From Hyphomicrobium sp. NDB2Meth4 (GTDB lineage Bacteria > Pseudomonadota > Alphaproteobacteria > Rhizobiales > Hyphomicrobiaceae): DNA of 64,000 bases. Location: assembly GCF_900117445.1 (NCBI RefSeq), contig NZ_FPEJ01000013.1:868001-932000 (forward strand), written 5' to 3'. Below the pieces are notes generated by a model. The model was not told the DNA's origin and did not search any database. It saw nothing but the letters and a program-made list of their open reading frames with translations. Positions 25,161-34,404 of the stretch are shown piece after piece (position 1 is the first letter of the stretch; each line of letters starts with the position of its first letter). The position numbers and the translations under genes are program-made.

Positions 25161-26441
25161 GTGGACGATCACAACCAAGCGATACCGATCGGCAGCATGG
25201 TTCCCCTCACCGGACCGTCTGCCGCTGACGGCGCGGAATTCCGCAATGGCATGATCCTCGCGTGCGAGGAGTTGAACGCGCGTGGCGGCCTGCTCGGCCG
25301 CCCCATCCGGCCTATCTTCGCCGACACCTGCCGCCAGACCGCCCAGGAAGTCGTATCCGCGGCCCGCTGGCTCATCGAGAAGCATAAAGTCCACGCCATC
25401 ATCAACGGCTACAATATCGGACCGCAGAACTCCGAGTACGAGCCCATCGCCGACGCCGGCATTATCTACGTGCACGCCAACACGCTGCTGCAGCACCACG
25501 ACACGGTGATGAGCGACCCCGAGCGCTACTTCGGCTGCTTCATGGCCGACCCCGCCGAGTATTGGTACGGCCCCGGCTTCATCAAGTTCCTCTCATGGCT
25601 CCGCGATACGGGACAATGGGTACCCAACTCCGATCGCATCGCCATCATTTCCGGATCAACGCCCTACAGCATCGTGATTGCCAACGCGATGGCTAACGCC
25701 GCCGCGAGCTTCGGATGGAAAGTCTGTTTCGGTCCCAAGATCGTACAGACCCCGACCAGCCAATGGCGCGATGTCATCGAAGAGGTCCGCGCCACCAACC
25801 CGGCTGTTCTCGCCAACACGCACTTCTACGCCGGAGACCTCGCGCACTTCCAACGCCAGTTCGGCGAAGATCCGATGGATTGTCTCGTCTATCTGCAGTA
25901 CGGCGCAGTGCACCGCAGCTTCATCGACATTGCCCAGGAAGCCAGCGTCGGCGTCATCGTATCGTCGATCGTCGGTCTGCTCCGCGATGAAATGGGTAAG
26001 CGCTTCGAGGCCCGCTACCGCGATCGCTTTGGTGTTGGCTCCACAGCAACCATCGGCTGCCAGTCCTACAGCAACATGCATCACTATGCCGTCGCGGCAG
26101 CTATGGCGGGCGGATCCGGTCCGCCAGGTGACTTCGAGCAGAACCGCAAAGTTGCCTTTGCGTTGCGGGGCATGATCTACCGCACCGTCCACGGCACGAT
26201 CCGCTATCACCCCGATTGGCAGGCCGTCGTCCCCTACCCCGTCGTGACACGCGATCCCTCGCTCGGAATGCCGCACATCTTCTACCAGATCCAGGACTTC
26301 CGGGCGCCGTTGTCGATGATCGCCCCCGAGCCCTACAATACTGAGCGCTTCATACTTCCACCTTGGATGAGCAAATCACGCCTATCAGCACAGCCCGCCC
26401 AAACCGATCGTCGCGGATTGACGAATATCGAACAGCAATAG
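25161..26441 (+). CDS. cytosolic AmiC/FmdD-like amide-binding sensor protein (amide module 1)
   Basis: 426 residues from a GTG at 25161, with AAGGA upstream. It has a type I periplasmic binding fold but no signal peptide: the N-terminus goes straight into the first strand, IPIGSMVPLTGPSAADGAEFRNG. Internal markers are NGYNIGPQNSEYEPIADAGI and QHHDTVMSDPERYFGCFM. Pseudomonas AmiC is a precedent for a cytosolic binding protein that senses amides and controls a regulator. Here it directly follows the response regulator and kinase genes. I infer that ligand-bound protein modulates the soluble kinase. A paralogue with the same gene order is at 60051-61310. Confidence 0.85.
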   Translation: MDDHNQAIPIGSMVPLTGPSAADGAEFRNGMILACEELNARGGLLGRPIRPIFADTCRQTAQEVVSAARWLIEKHKVHAIINGYNIGPQNSEYEPIADAGIIYVHANTLLQHHDTVMSDPERYFGCFMADPAEYWYGPGFIKFLSWLRDTGQWVPNSDRIAIISGSTPYSIVIANAMANAAASFGWKVCFGPKIVQTPTSQWRDVIEEVRATNPAVLANTHFYAGDLAHFQRQFGEDPMDCLVYLQYGAVHRSFIDIAQEASVGVIVSSIVGLLRDEMGKRFEARYRDRFGVGSTATIGCQSYSNMHHYAVAAAMAGGSGPPGDFEQNRKVAFALRGMIYRTVHGTIRYHPDWQAVVPYPVVTRDPSLGMPHIFYQIQDFRAPLSMIAPEPYNTERFILPPWMSKSRLSAQPAQTDRRGLTNIEQQ

Positions 26442-26476
26442 CGCGGGGCCTCAGCTCCCGCACGCCCTCGCAAGAC

Positions 26477-27493
26477 CTAGCTGACCAGGCGCCGCTCCTT
26501 CGCCGCCGCCAGCAACTCCGCCAAGATGCCGACTGCAAGCGTTGCCTTGCTCTTGGCTCCCTGTATGGCGCCGACGGGAGCGCGGATGCGGGCGGTGTCC
26601 AATTCGCTCCAGCCCAGGTCGAACAGTGCGCGCAGCCTCGCCTTATGCGCCGACCGGCTGCCCAGCGCGCCGATATAGAAACAGTCGCGCTGCAACAGTC
26701 GCGCTAGCAGCGTCGGCTCGGCGTCATGCTCGTGGAAAACGAGCACCGCGGCAGACGCGGAATCGAGCCTCTCGACGGCACGCTCGGGCAAGTCCGCCCC
26801 TGATATCGTCTCTATGCCTGCGGCGCGCACCTGGCTGCGAGTGCTCTCGTCCGGAGCCCAGACGTCGGTCTCCAATCCGGTCGCCTGCGCCAGCGCCGCC
26901 AACCCGGAAAGCACTGGTCCGCTGCCGAGAAGCAAAAGACGTGGTTGCGGGAGGTAGACGCGTCTGAAGCGATTGCCCTCACGCGTACACTCGGGCACCT
27001 CATCGCCGCGGAGCATCGTAATCTTGCACGCGCCACTTTCGAGGTCCGCGTCCATGGCAAATCGTTGCCGTGCACTGAGATGGAGAACGCTTGTGCCCAG
27101 CACGTCCGGGCCAAGCGTGCAGTCGAACTGAAACTCCAGCCCGCTATCGCAGGGCAGTCGCACATCGATGTACTTAGAGCCGCGTCCATATCGCACGATC
27201 CGGTTTGCCCCGGATCGAATGACGTCCTGCGCCTCGATGACGATTGCGCGTTCCAGGCATCCGCCCGAAAGATAGCCGAAATGCCTGCCGTCCTCCGCGA
27301 CCACCATCTGCGCACCCAGCGGCCTGGGCGAGGTGCCGTCGATGCCGACAAGCGTGACGAGAGCCGTACGCGCACCCTCGCAGCGCCATTTCCACATGAT
27401 CGGCAGCACACTGTCATGCGCCAACAGGCTTGCAGTGCGGCTCGGCGCCGGAACTTCGATGTTCACGCCTTCGACACCCCCGAAACTCGCCAT
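26477..27493 (-). CDS. xdhC: XdhC-family molybdenum cofactor maturation protein
   Basis: 338 residues from the ATG at 27493. The N-terminal XdhC/CoxI domain contains VTLVGIDGTSPRPLGAQMVV and the conserved GYLSGGCLE cysteine motif. The C-terminal Rossmann-like domain has LLLLGSGPVLSGLAALA. XdhC proteins bind and help sulfurate the molybdenum cofactor before insertion into xanthine dehydrogenase-family enzymes. A client candidate is the two-subunit molybdenum hydroxylase at 39.6-42.4 kb. The gene follows the sigma-54 activator gene by 21 bases on the same strand, so their expression is probably linked. Confidence 0.87.
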   Translation of the reverse strand: MASFGGVEGVNIEVPAPSRTASLLAHDSVLPIMWKWRCEGARTALVTLVGIDGTSPRPLGAQMVVAEDGRHFGYLSGGCLERAIVIEAQDVIRSGANRIVRYGRGSKYIDVRLPCDSGLEFQFDCTLGPDVLGTSVLHLSARQRFAMDADLESGACKITMLRGDEVPECTREGNRFRRVYLPQPRLLLLGSGPVLSGLAALAQATGLETDVWAPDESTRSQVRAAGIETISGADLPERAVERLDSASAAVLVFHEHDAEPTLLARLLQRDCFYIGALGSRSAHKARLRALFDLGWSELDTARIRAPVGAIQGAKSKATLAVGILAELLAAAKERRLVS

Positions 27494-27514
27494 GCGACCC
27501 AACCTTTGCAGCCG

Positions 27515-29557
27515 CTAGGTCGGGCGGTTGATGTCGAGTTTCTTGATCCAGCGGTAAAGCGTCTGGCGACTGACGCTCAACTCGTTCGCCGCATCCGAGA
27601 TGCACCAACCGTTGCGTTCGAGAACGTCGGCGACATCGGGCGCGATCACTTCTTCGGCGCCCGCTTGGCTTGCTGCTTCCGACGCATTGAGATCCAGCCA
27701 CGTCGGCAACCGCGTATGCTCGATCTCGTCCCGATCGGCGCACGCGAGTGCATAGCGAACCGCGAGCCGAAGCTCGCGCATGTTACCCGGCCAGGGTTGC
27801 GCGACGAGAATGTCGAGAGCCTTTGCCGACAGCCGCGGCGGATTATCGTGCCCCATCTGCGCCGCCTCGATGGCGAGCGCGCCAAGAATGACGTCCGCTT
27901 TGTCCGCCCGTGCACGCAACGGCGGAAGCTCTAGCCTGATGCCGGCGATCCGATAATAAAGATCCTGTCGGAAGCGCCCTTCTGCGATCAGCTTCGGCAA
28001 ATCCTGGTGGCTTGCGCAGATGACGTTGAAATCGACCTTGGTCGGCTTCGTCGAGCCCAGCGGCACGACTTCGCTTTGCGCCAGCACCCGCAACAGACGC
28101 GTTTGCAGCTGCAGCGGCATATCGCCGATTTCGTCGAGGAAGAGCGTTCCACCGTTAGCCTCCGCGATGCGACCCTTGCGACCGTCGCGGCGGGCACCGG
28201 TGAACGTGCCGGTCTCGTAACCGAACAGCTCGCTCTCAATCAGGCTCTCAGGAATCGACGAGCAGTCGATGGCAATGAACGGGCCGCTCGCCCGGGCACC
28301 CGCGAGATGGATGCCGCGCGCGAACTCTTCCTTGCCCGTGCCGGTCTCGCCGTGCAGAAGGATGGGGAGACGCTTGTCGACGAGCTGCCTGATCGTGCGC
28401 AGATGCTCCTGCATCACCGGATCACTGCCCGTCAGCGTCTCGAGGCCGAGCCAATTTCCATTTGCTGCCGCAGCCGTCCGCGCCGCTTGTGCCGGCGCGG
28501 CGGGCCTTGAGGTACGCAGGGGCGATGTTCGTCCAGCCGGTCCGATGAGGCTCGTGAAGCACGGCCGGTCGCTCCCCTTTACGCGGGCGATGCCAATGCG
28601 CTCGACACGATCCAAATCTTTCTGCGGGCTGCCGTCCTGCCAGTTGATATCGAGGAAGCCGGACAGCGGCTTACCGATCAGCGACGTGCGCTCGGGAAGC
28701 CGGTCACTCTTTGCGCCGCCAAGAATTTCAACCGGAGCGGCGTTATCGTCGAGTGCGATCAAGGCGCCGTCGCCCTCCATCGCAGCATCGAGACCCCACT
28801 CGATACGCAGGATGTGCCGGTTCTGGTTCCGCTTGAGAAAATAGTTGCGCTCGATCCGCCGCGTCGTCTCGAGCACGAGGTCAAGCACGAAAGACTGCAT
28901 TTCCTCTGGAAGGTCGGCGACAGCGGACGCATCGAGTGCAGCAATCACGTTGCCGGCAGCATCAAAAATGGGTGCGGCCGTGCAGGTCAAACCGAGATAG
29001 GTCGGGAAAAAATGTTGTGACCTGTGGACGGTGACGCCACACCCCGAAGCGATCGACGTGCCGATGCCGTTCGTCCCGGCGTTCTCCTCGCCCCAGGCCG
29101 CGCCAGCGCACACACCAACCCGGCGCAGCGCGCGATCGGCGGGCGTCGAGCTCAGAACATCGAGTGCAACACCATCAGCATCCGACAGCATCAGCACGTA
29201 ATTGGCCGGCGCCAGACGCTTCATCAGCCGCACGATGTCGGGTTTCGCGACATGCGTAAGCATATCGAGCGCGTCGCTGGCAGTTCGCAACTCAGGCTGC
29301 GTGAGGATGGCCGGTCCGCTATGGCGGTTCGGATCCAGTTTGTACTGCGTTACGCACCGTTTCCACGAAGAGACAACGAGATTGTCCGCCTTTTCGGCTA
29401 GATCGCTTCCACGCGCGACCTCCTCGAGTATCTTTTTCGTGTGAACGTATTCGCGAGACCCTACTTGCTCGGGCATTCCATGCTGCATCCCATTCATCTC
29501 GTCCCTCCCGACGAGCCGCATTTGGTTTTTTTTGTTATCGGCGGTGAGTTTTCTCAT
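27515..29557 (-). CDS. sigma-54-dependent activator, AcoR type
   Basis: 680 residues. The start is taken at the ATG at 29557, which overlaps the LldR-like gene stop (ATGA); internal methionines within 25 codons are alternatives. Order: GAF-like sensory domain (about 80-220), AAA+ domain with Walker A GETGTGKEEF near 395 and Walker B GGTLFLDEIGD, and a Fis-type helix-turn-helix at the C-terminus (ISDAANELSVSRQTLYRWIKKL). The sigma-54 contact loop reads GTFTGA instead of GAFTGA. AcoR-type activators switch on acetoin or alcohol dehydrogenase genes. A good -24/-12 promoter precedes the Rieske/PQQ-dehydrogenase genes at 36981, a likely target. Confidence 0.88.
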   Translation of the reverse strand: MRKLTADNKKNQMRLVGRDEMNGMQHGMPEQVGSREYVHTKKILEEVARGSDLAEKADNLVVSSWKRCVTQYKLDPNRHSGPAILTQPELRTASDALDMLTHVAKPDIVRLMKRLAPANYVLMLSDADGVALDVLSSTPADRALRRVGVCAGAAWGEENAGTNGIGTSIASGCGVTVHRSQHFFPTYLGLTCTAAPIFDAAGNVIAALDASAVADLPEEMQSFVLDLVLETTRRIERNYFLKRNQNRHILRIEWGLDAAMEGDGALIALDDNAAPVEILGGAKSDRLPERTSLIGKPLSGFLDINWQDGSPQKDLDRVERIGIARVKGSDRPCFTSLIGPAGRTSPLRTSRPAAPAQAARTAAAANGNWLGLETLTGSDPVMQEHLRTIRQLVDKRLPILLHGETGTGKEEFARGIHLAGARASGPFIAIDCSSIPESLIESELFGYETGTFTGARRDGRKGRIAEANGGTLFLDEIGDMPLQLQTRLLRVLAQSEVVPLGSTKPTKVDFNVICASHQDLPKLIAEGRFRQDLYYRIAGIRLELPPLRARADKADVILGALAIEAAQMGHDNPPRLSAKALDILVAQPWPGNMRELRLAVRYALACADRDEIEHTRLPTWLDLNASEAASQAGAEEVIAPDVADVLERNGWCISDAANELSVSRQTLYRWIKKLDINRPT

Positions 29558-30318
29558 CTCGCCAAGTAGTCACTCCTGCCTACACGCAAGAGCGATGCTT
29601 CGAGCCGCTTGCTGTCGCGGCGTATCTCTTCGACAGTCTCGAACGTGAACGCGACATGGTTAGCCGCGGCGGACTCTGCCGCCTTCGGCTTCCCTGCGAA
29701 GATCGCATCCGCAATCGCCAAGTGCTGAGCCAGAAGCTTCTCGCGTACACTCGGACGTTGGTAGAGCTGCTGCCGGCTGTAGAAGATGTTGCTGCGCAAC
29801 AATTCCACAAGCGCTCTCATAATATGCAGCAAAACGGCATTATGAGCGGCTTCATAGATGGAAAGGTGAAAATCGACGTCCGCTTGGGATTCCTGCGTCG
29901 GATCCTCGAGCTCGTGCGCCGCCTTTATTTGGTTAATTGCCGTGCGGATCGCATCGCGATCGACTTCCGATGCGCGCTCGGCAGCATACCTCGCCGCCTG
30001 CGCATCCATCGACTGCCGGAACTCGAAATAGTCGGCGGTTGCCTGCGGATTGTCCTCAAGAAGCGACGCCAACGGCTTCAGTAGCGGCGACAGAAACTGC
30101 GCCACGAACGTTCCCCCGCGCGTCGTGCGCAACAGGCCACGCTCCGCGAGCATGTCGATCGCCTCGCGCAGCGAAGGGCGCGAGACGTCGAGCTTTTCAG
30201 CCAGCTCGCGCTCCGGAGTAAGGCGCTCGCCGGGCCTCAGAACGCCCTGCAAGATCAGCTTCTCGAGATGGTCGGCGATCGCCTCGGCGATCTTCTGCGG
30301 GCGAATTCGTTCAGTCAT
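29554..30318 (-). CDS. GntR/FadR-family regulator, LldR/PdhR-like
   Basis: 254 residues from the ATG at 30318; upstream in-frame codons start only with TTG. An N-terminal winged helix (about 8-75) has LTPERELAEKLDVSRPSLREAI. The C-terminal all-helical FCD ligand domain has the metal/ligand histidines in DVDFHLSIYEAAHN and further downstream. LldR responds to lactate and PdhR to pyruvate. It is divergent from the lactate permease gene and shares a region with two inverted repeats, so it probably represses lactate uptake genes. It overlaps the sigma-54 activator gene by four bases. Confidence 0.88.
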   Translation of the reverse strand: MTERIRPQKIAEAIADHLEKLILQGVLRPGERLTPERELAEKLDVSRPSLREAIDMLAERGLLRTTRGGTFVAQFLSPLLKPLASLLEDNPQATADYFEFRQSMDAQAARYAAERASEVDRDAIRTAINQIKAAHELEDPTQESQADVDFHLSIYEAAHNAVLLHIMRALVELLRSNIFYSRQQLYQRPSVREKLLAQHLAIADAIFAGKPKAAESAAANHVAFTFETVEEIRRDSKRLEASLLRVGRSDYLAR

Positions 30319-30353
30319 TTCGCAATCCGTATTGACCTTTGGAGAGGTAGCCG

Positions 30354-30414
30354 ACACCAATTGTCGCAATGGTGTATGCGGTGACCCAGGCCTGTCAATA
30401 GAAACAAACTATTG
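30354..30414. promoter_or_regulatory. two inverted repeats between the LldR-like gene and lactate permease
   Basis: ACACC at 30354-30358 and ATTG at 30360-30363 mirror CAAT-GGTGT at 30367-30375, with one unpaired A. The GGT/ACC flanks resemble operators of GntR/FadR regulators. A second perfect dyad, CAATAG/CTATTG, lies at 30396-30414 around a seven-base spacer. Both precede the permease start (30506) and the divergent regulator start (30318), so either could be the LldR-like binding site. Confidence 0.45.
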
Positions 30415-30505
30415 CGCCATAGATAAATCGTGGTCTAGTCATCTTACCAACAGAACGGGCAGGTGCTTCAGTGCTGAGCCCGTCGCATTACGGGGTGGAA
30501 ATGTC

Positions 30506-32152
30506 GTGTGGTCTCAAACATATGATCCCTTCGGGAACATGCTTCTCTCGGCCGTCGCAGCGGCCATTCCTGTCGTCGTCCTGCTCGGTTCGATCGCGAT
30601 ATTCGAGATAAAAGCGCACATAGCGGCGCTTCTCGGCCTTGCGGCGGCGCTGCTCGTCGCCATCGTCGGCTTTGGTATGCCGGTGGATATGGCAGGGCGG
30701 GCCGCAGCCTATGGCGCAGCCTTCGGCCTCCTGCCGATTGGTTGGATCATTCTCAACGTGATCTTCCTCTACCAGCTCACCAATGAGCGCGGAGAGTTCA
30801 CGTTGCTGCAGCAGAGCATTCGCAACATCAGCGATGACCGGCGGCTGCAGCTACTCTTCATAGCGTTTTCGCTCGGCGCTTTCTTCGAAGGCGCTGCAGG
30901 CTTCGGCACGCCGGTCGCTGTTACAGCTGCAATGCTCATCGGACTGGGGTTCTCACCCCTCTCCGCGTCTGGGCTATCGCTCATTGCCAATACCGCACCG
31001 GTTGCCTTCGGCGCACTCGGATCTCCAGTCATTGCGCTTGCGGCTGTGACCGGGCTCGATCTGCATGAGCTTAGCGGAATGATCGGTCGCCAGCTTCCCC
31101 TCTTCTCGCTGATCGTGCCCTTCTGGCTCATCTGGGCCTTTGCAGGCTTTCGGCGCATGATTGAGGTTTGGCCGCCCGTGCTTGTCGCGGGCCTTTCTTT
31201 TGCCATTCCCCAGTACCTCGTGTCGAATTTCCACGGGCCGTGGCTGGTCGACATCATCGCAGCGATCTGCTCGATGATCTGCCTCGCGCTGTTCCTGCGG
31301 GTCTGGCAGCCCAAGAACGCCATGACCAGTGCGGACGGCACGGCATCGACAGACACCACGCCGCTTGCCGGTGCAGCGCCTGAACCATCGCGCGCGGCCG
31401 TGCTTCGCGCATGGATGCCGTGGCTCCTGCTCAGCGTATTCGTGTTCACGTGGGGAACACCGCAGGGCAAGGCGTATCTCGACAGCCTCTGGATCTATAA
31501 ATATCCCGTCGCGGGCCTGCACGAACTCGTGCAGAAGGTGCCTCCAGTCGTGCCGACACCGCACGCCGAAGCTGCGATCTACACGTTCAACGCACTGTCC
31601 GCGACAGGAACAGGCATTCTAATCGCAGGCATACTCTCCGGCTTCCTGCTGGGCTACGGCCCTATAAGCATCGTCCGGATCTACCTGCGCAGCCTCTATC
31701 AAGTGCGCTATTCGCTGCTGACGATCGCCGGCATGTTGGCGATCGGCTTCGTGACGCGATACGCCGGGACCGACGCGACGCTCGGTCTGGCCCTCGCCAA
31801 CACCGGCTGGTTCTATCCATTCTTCGGTACGTTGATCGGCTGGCTCGGCGTCGCCCTCACCGGTTCTGACACCGCATCGAACGTTCTCTTCGGCGGCTTG
31901 CAGAAGGTCAGCGCCGAACAGCTCGGCATCAATTCGACGCTCATGGCAGCCGCCAACAGTTCCGGCGGTGTGATGGGCAAGATGATCGATGCCCAGAGCA
32001 TCGTCGTCGCCTCCACGGCCACCCGTTGGTACGGCCACGAGGGCACGATATTGCGCTTCGTATTCTTCCATAGCGTGGCGCTGGCCATGCTCGTCGGATT
32101 GCTGGTGATGGGGCAAGCCTACTACTGGCCCTTCAACCTGCTCGTCCACTGA
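30506..32152 (+). CDS. lldP: L-lactate permease
   Basis: 548 residues from a GTG at 30506 with GGTGGA seven bases upstream. The reading WSQTYDPFGN just after it matches the start of LldP/LctP permeases, whereas the much longer open frame overlaps the divergent regulator and is rejected. About 12 membrane segments are present. Family landmarks are AFFEGAAGFGTPVAVTAAML near 125 and LTGSDTASNVLFGGLQ near 450. It would import lactate (and perhaps glycolate) with protons. It is followed at 27 bases by lutABC, giving a compact lactate uptake and oxidation unit. Confidence 0.92.
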   Translation: MWSQTYDPFGNMLLSAVAAAIPVVVLLGSIAIFEIKAHIAALLGLAAALLVAIVGFGMPVDMAGRAAAYGAAFGLLPIGWIILNVIFLYQLTNERGEFTLLQQSIRNISDDRRLQLLFIAFSLGAFFEGAAGFGTPVAVTAAMLIGLGFSPLSASGLSLIANTAPVAFGALGSPVIALAAVTGLDLHELSGMIGRQLPLFSLIVPFWLIWAFAGFRRMIEVWPPVLVAGLSFAIPQYLVSNFHGPWLVDIIAAICSMICLALFLRVWQPKNAMTSADGTASTDTTPLAGAAPEPSRAAVLRAWMPWLLLSVFVFTWGTPQGKAYLDSLWIYKYPVAGLHELVQKVPPVVPTPHAEAAIYTFNALSATGTGILIAGILSGFLLGYGPISIVRIYLRSLYQVRYSLLTIAGMLAIGFVTRYAGTDATLGLALANTGWFYPFFGTLIGWLGVALTGSDTASNVLFGGLQKVSAEQLGINSTLMAAANSSGGVMGKMIDAQSIVVASTATRWYGHEGTILRFVFFHSVALAMLVGLLVMGQAYYWPFNLLVH

Positions 32153-32179
32153 TTGCCAAGTTAGAGGTCGACGAATTTC

Positions 32180-32977
32180 ATGTCTCAGCCAGAACCCACC
32201 TCCGGTTCATCGACGTCTCCGCCGCGGGTGGCGCTGTTTGTCACGTGTCTCGTCGACCTCTTCCGCCCTAGCGTGGGCTTTGCTGCGATCAAGCTCCTCG
32301 AGGATGCTGGCTGCATTGTCGAGGTGCCCTCACAGCAGGTCTGCTGCGGGCAACCTGCCTACAACAGCGGCGATACCGAAGCTGCGCGACGCATCGCCAA
32401 GCAGGTCATCGAAACGTTCTGCGAATTCGACTATGTCGTCGGCCCCTCGGGCTCTTGCATGTCGATGCTCCGCAAAGACTATCCCGAGATGCTCAAGGAC
32501 GACCCGGCATGGAGCGCGCGCGCTGACTCGCTCAGTCAACGCAGCTACGAGCTGATGTCCTTCCTCAGCGATGTCCTTCACGTCCGTGTCGAGGGCATCT
32601 CATACGCGGGCACGGTTGCCTATCACGACAGCTGTTCGGGCCTTCGTACGCTCGGCATCAAAGCGCAGCCGCGACAGCTGCTTTCGGACGTCGCCGGTCT
32701 TGAACTGCGCGAGTTGCAGGACGCCGAAACCTGCTGCGGCTTTGGCGGAACATTCTGCGTCAAGTATCCCGATATCTCCGTGAAGATGGTCTCCGACAAA
32801 GTCGGGAACATCGACATGAGCGGCGCCGACACCGTCATCGGCGGAGACCTCGGGTGTCTCCTGAACATTGCTGGCAGGTTGAAGCGCCTCGGCAAGACGA
32901 CGCGCGTGTTCCACGCCGCCGAGGTGCTTGCAGGTATGGCCAAGGGCCCGGGCATCGGCGAAGCGGAGAAGACCTGA
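32180..32977 (+). CDS. lutA: lactate utilisation iron-sulfur protein LutA/LldE
   Basis: 265 residues. Two CCG domains are visible, CCGQPAYNSGD near 55 and CCGFGGTFCVKYPDIS near 190, which bind an iron-sulfur cluster in heterodisulfide reductase-like proteins. The N-terminal VALFVTCLVDLFRPSVG is typical of LutA. Together with LutB and LutC it replaces flavin L-lactate dehydrogenase and oxidises L-lactate to pyruvate. The stop overlaps the lutB start by one base (TGATG). Confidence 0.93.
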   Translation: MSQPEPTSGSSTSPPRVALFVTCLVDLFRPSVGFAAIKLLEDAGCIVEVPSQQVCCGQPAYNSGDTEAARRIAKQVIETFCEFDYVVGPSGSCMSMLRKDYPEMLKDDPAWSARADSLSQRSYELMSFLSDVLHVRVEGISYAGTVAYHDSCSGLRTLGIKAQPRQLLSDVAGLELRELQDAETCCGFGGTFCVKYPDISVKMVSDKVGNIDMSGADTVIGGDLGCLLNIAGRLKRLGKTTRVFHAAEVLAGMAKGPGIGEAEKT

Positions 32978-34398
32978 TGAGCGCCCAACCGCAGGGCTTC
33001 CAGCAGCGCGCTGCGCAAGCCCTTTCCGATGAGAACCTCCAGCGCTCGATCGGAAGCCTCAAGGGCGGCTTCGTGGCTGCACGCGCGCGCGCCGTTTCGG
33101 CTCTCCCCGAGTTCGAGGCGATGCGCGAAGCAGGCCGCGCGATCAAGGACCACACGCTCGACAACCTCGACTATTACCTCACGCGCTATGAGGCTGAAGT
33201 CGTCCGCCGCGGCGGCCACGTCCACTGGGCCTCGGATGCGCAGGACGCTTGCCGCATCATCCGGGATATCTGCGCGCGCGTTGGCGCCAAGACCGTCACC
33301 AAGGGCAAGTCCATGGTGTCGGAGGAGATCGGCTTAAACGATGCACTGGAAGCCGACGGCCTCGAGGTAATCGAGACGGACGCCGGCGAATACATCGTGC
33401 AGCTCGCCAAGGAAGCGCCGAGCCATATCGTCATGCCGACGATCCATAAGACGACGAGCCAGATCGCCTCGCTCTTTCACGAGCATCATCGCCAGTACGG
33501 CTTTGAGCACCACGTTGAGGACCCCGCCGAGTTGATCGGCCAGGTGCGGTCGGTTCTGCGCGGCAAGTTCTTCGCCGCGGACGTTGGCATCACAGGCGCC
33601 AATTTTCTCGTCGCCGAGACCGGCTCCAACGTCATCGTCACCAACGAAGGCAACGGCGATCTGACCTCGACGCTGGCGCGCGTCCACATCGTAACCGCCG
33701 GCATTGAAAAAGTTGTACCGACGCTGAACGACACTTCCGTGCTGTTGCGCCTCCTTGCACGCAGCGCGCTCGGCATGGACGTGACGAGTTACGTCACCTA
33801 CTCCACGGGTCCGCGGCGCGAGGGCGATCTCGATGGGCCTGAGGAATACCACGTCGTTCTCGTCGACAATGGCCGCACGAAAATGCTCGAGGGCGCTTAC
33901 CGGCCGATGCTTCGCTGCATTCGCTGCGGCGCCTGCATGAACCATTGCCCGGTCTATCTCTCGGTCGGCGGACATGCGTATGGCTGGGTTTATCCCGGCC
34001 CCATGGGCGCAGTGCTGACCCCCATGATCGCGGGGCACGAGAAGGCGCAGGAGCTGCCGCACGCGTGCACGCTGAATGGACGCTGTCAGCAAGTCTGCCC
34101 GGTCAAGATTCCTCTGCCGGACATGCTGCGCCATCTCCGCCACGATCAGTGGGAAGAAGGTTTTATCCGTGGCAAGGCACGCTGGGGCATCGATGCATGG
34201 GCCTGGCTGGCAACACGCCCCAAACTCTACCACGCAGTGACGCGCACGCTGGTCGGCATCGGCGCACTGTTGGGCCGCTCGAGCGGGCGCTTTCGTCGCC
34301 TGCCTCTCGCTTCCGGATGGACCACCGGACGTGATATGCCAGCACCCCAAGGCACGACATTCCATGCCGCCTGGGCAAAATCAAAAAAGCAAGGGTAG
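32977..34398 (+). CDS. lutB: lactate utilisation iron-sulfur protein LutB/LldF
   Basis: 473 residues from the ATG at 32977, coupled to lutA by TGATG. An LUD domain (about 60-300) is followed by two cluster motifs, CIRCGACMNHCPVY near 310 and CTLNGRCQQVCPVKIPL near 362. The last ~70 residues form the usual DUF3390-like tail. The long frame upstream of 32977 overlaps lutA and is not coding. It acts with LutA and LutC in lactate oxidation at the membrane face. Confidence 0.93.
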   Translation: MSAQPQGFQQRAAQALSDENLQRSIGSLKGGFVAARARAVSALPEFEAMREAGRAIKDHTLDNLDYYLTRYEAEVVRRGGHVHWASDAQDACRIIRDICARVGAKTVTKGKSMVSEEIGLNDALEADGLEVIETDAGEYIVQLAKEAPSHIVMPTIHKTTSQIASLFHEHHRQYGFEHHVEDPAELIGQVRSVLRGKFFAADVGITGANFLVAETGSNVIVTNEGNGDLTSTLARVHIVTAGIEKVVPTLNDTSVLLRLLARSALGMDVTSYVTYSTGPRREGDLDGPEEYHVVLVDNGRTKMLEGAYRPMLRCIRCGACMNHCPVYLSVGGHAYGWVYPGPMGAVLTPMIAGHEKAQELPHACTLNGRCQQVCPVKIPLPDMLRHLRHDQWEEGFIRGKARWGIDAWAWLATRPKLYHAVTRTLVGIGALLGRSSGRFRRLPLASGWTTGRDMPAPQGTTFHAAWAKSKKQG

Positions 34399-34404
34399 CA
34401 GTCT

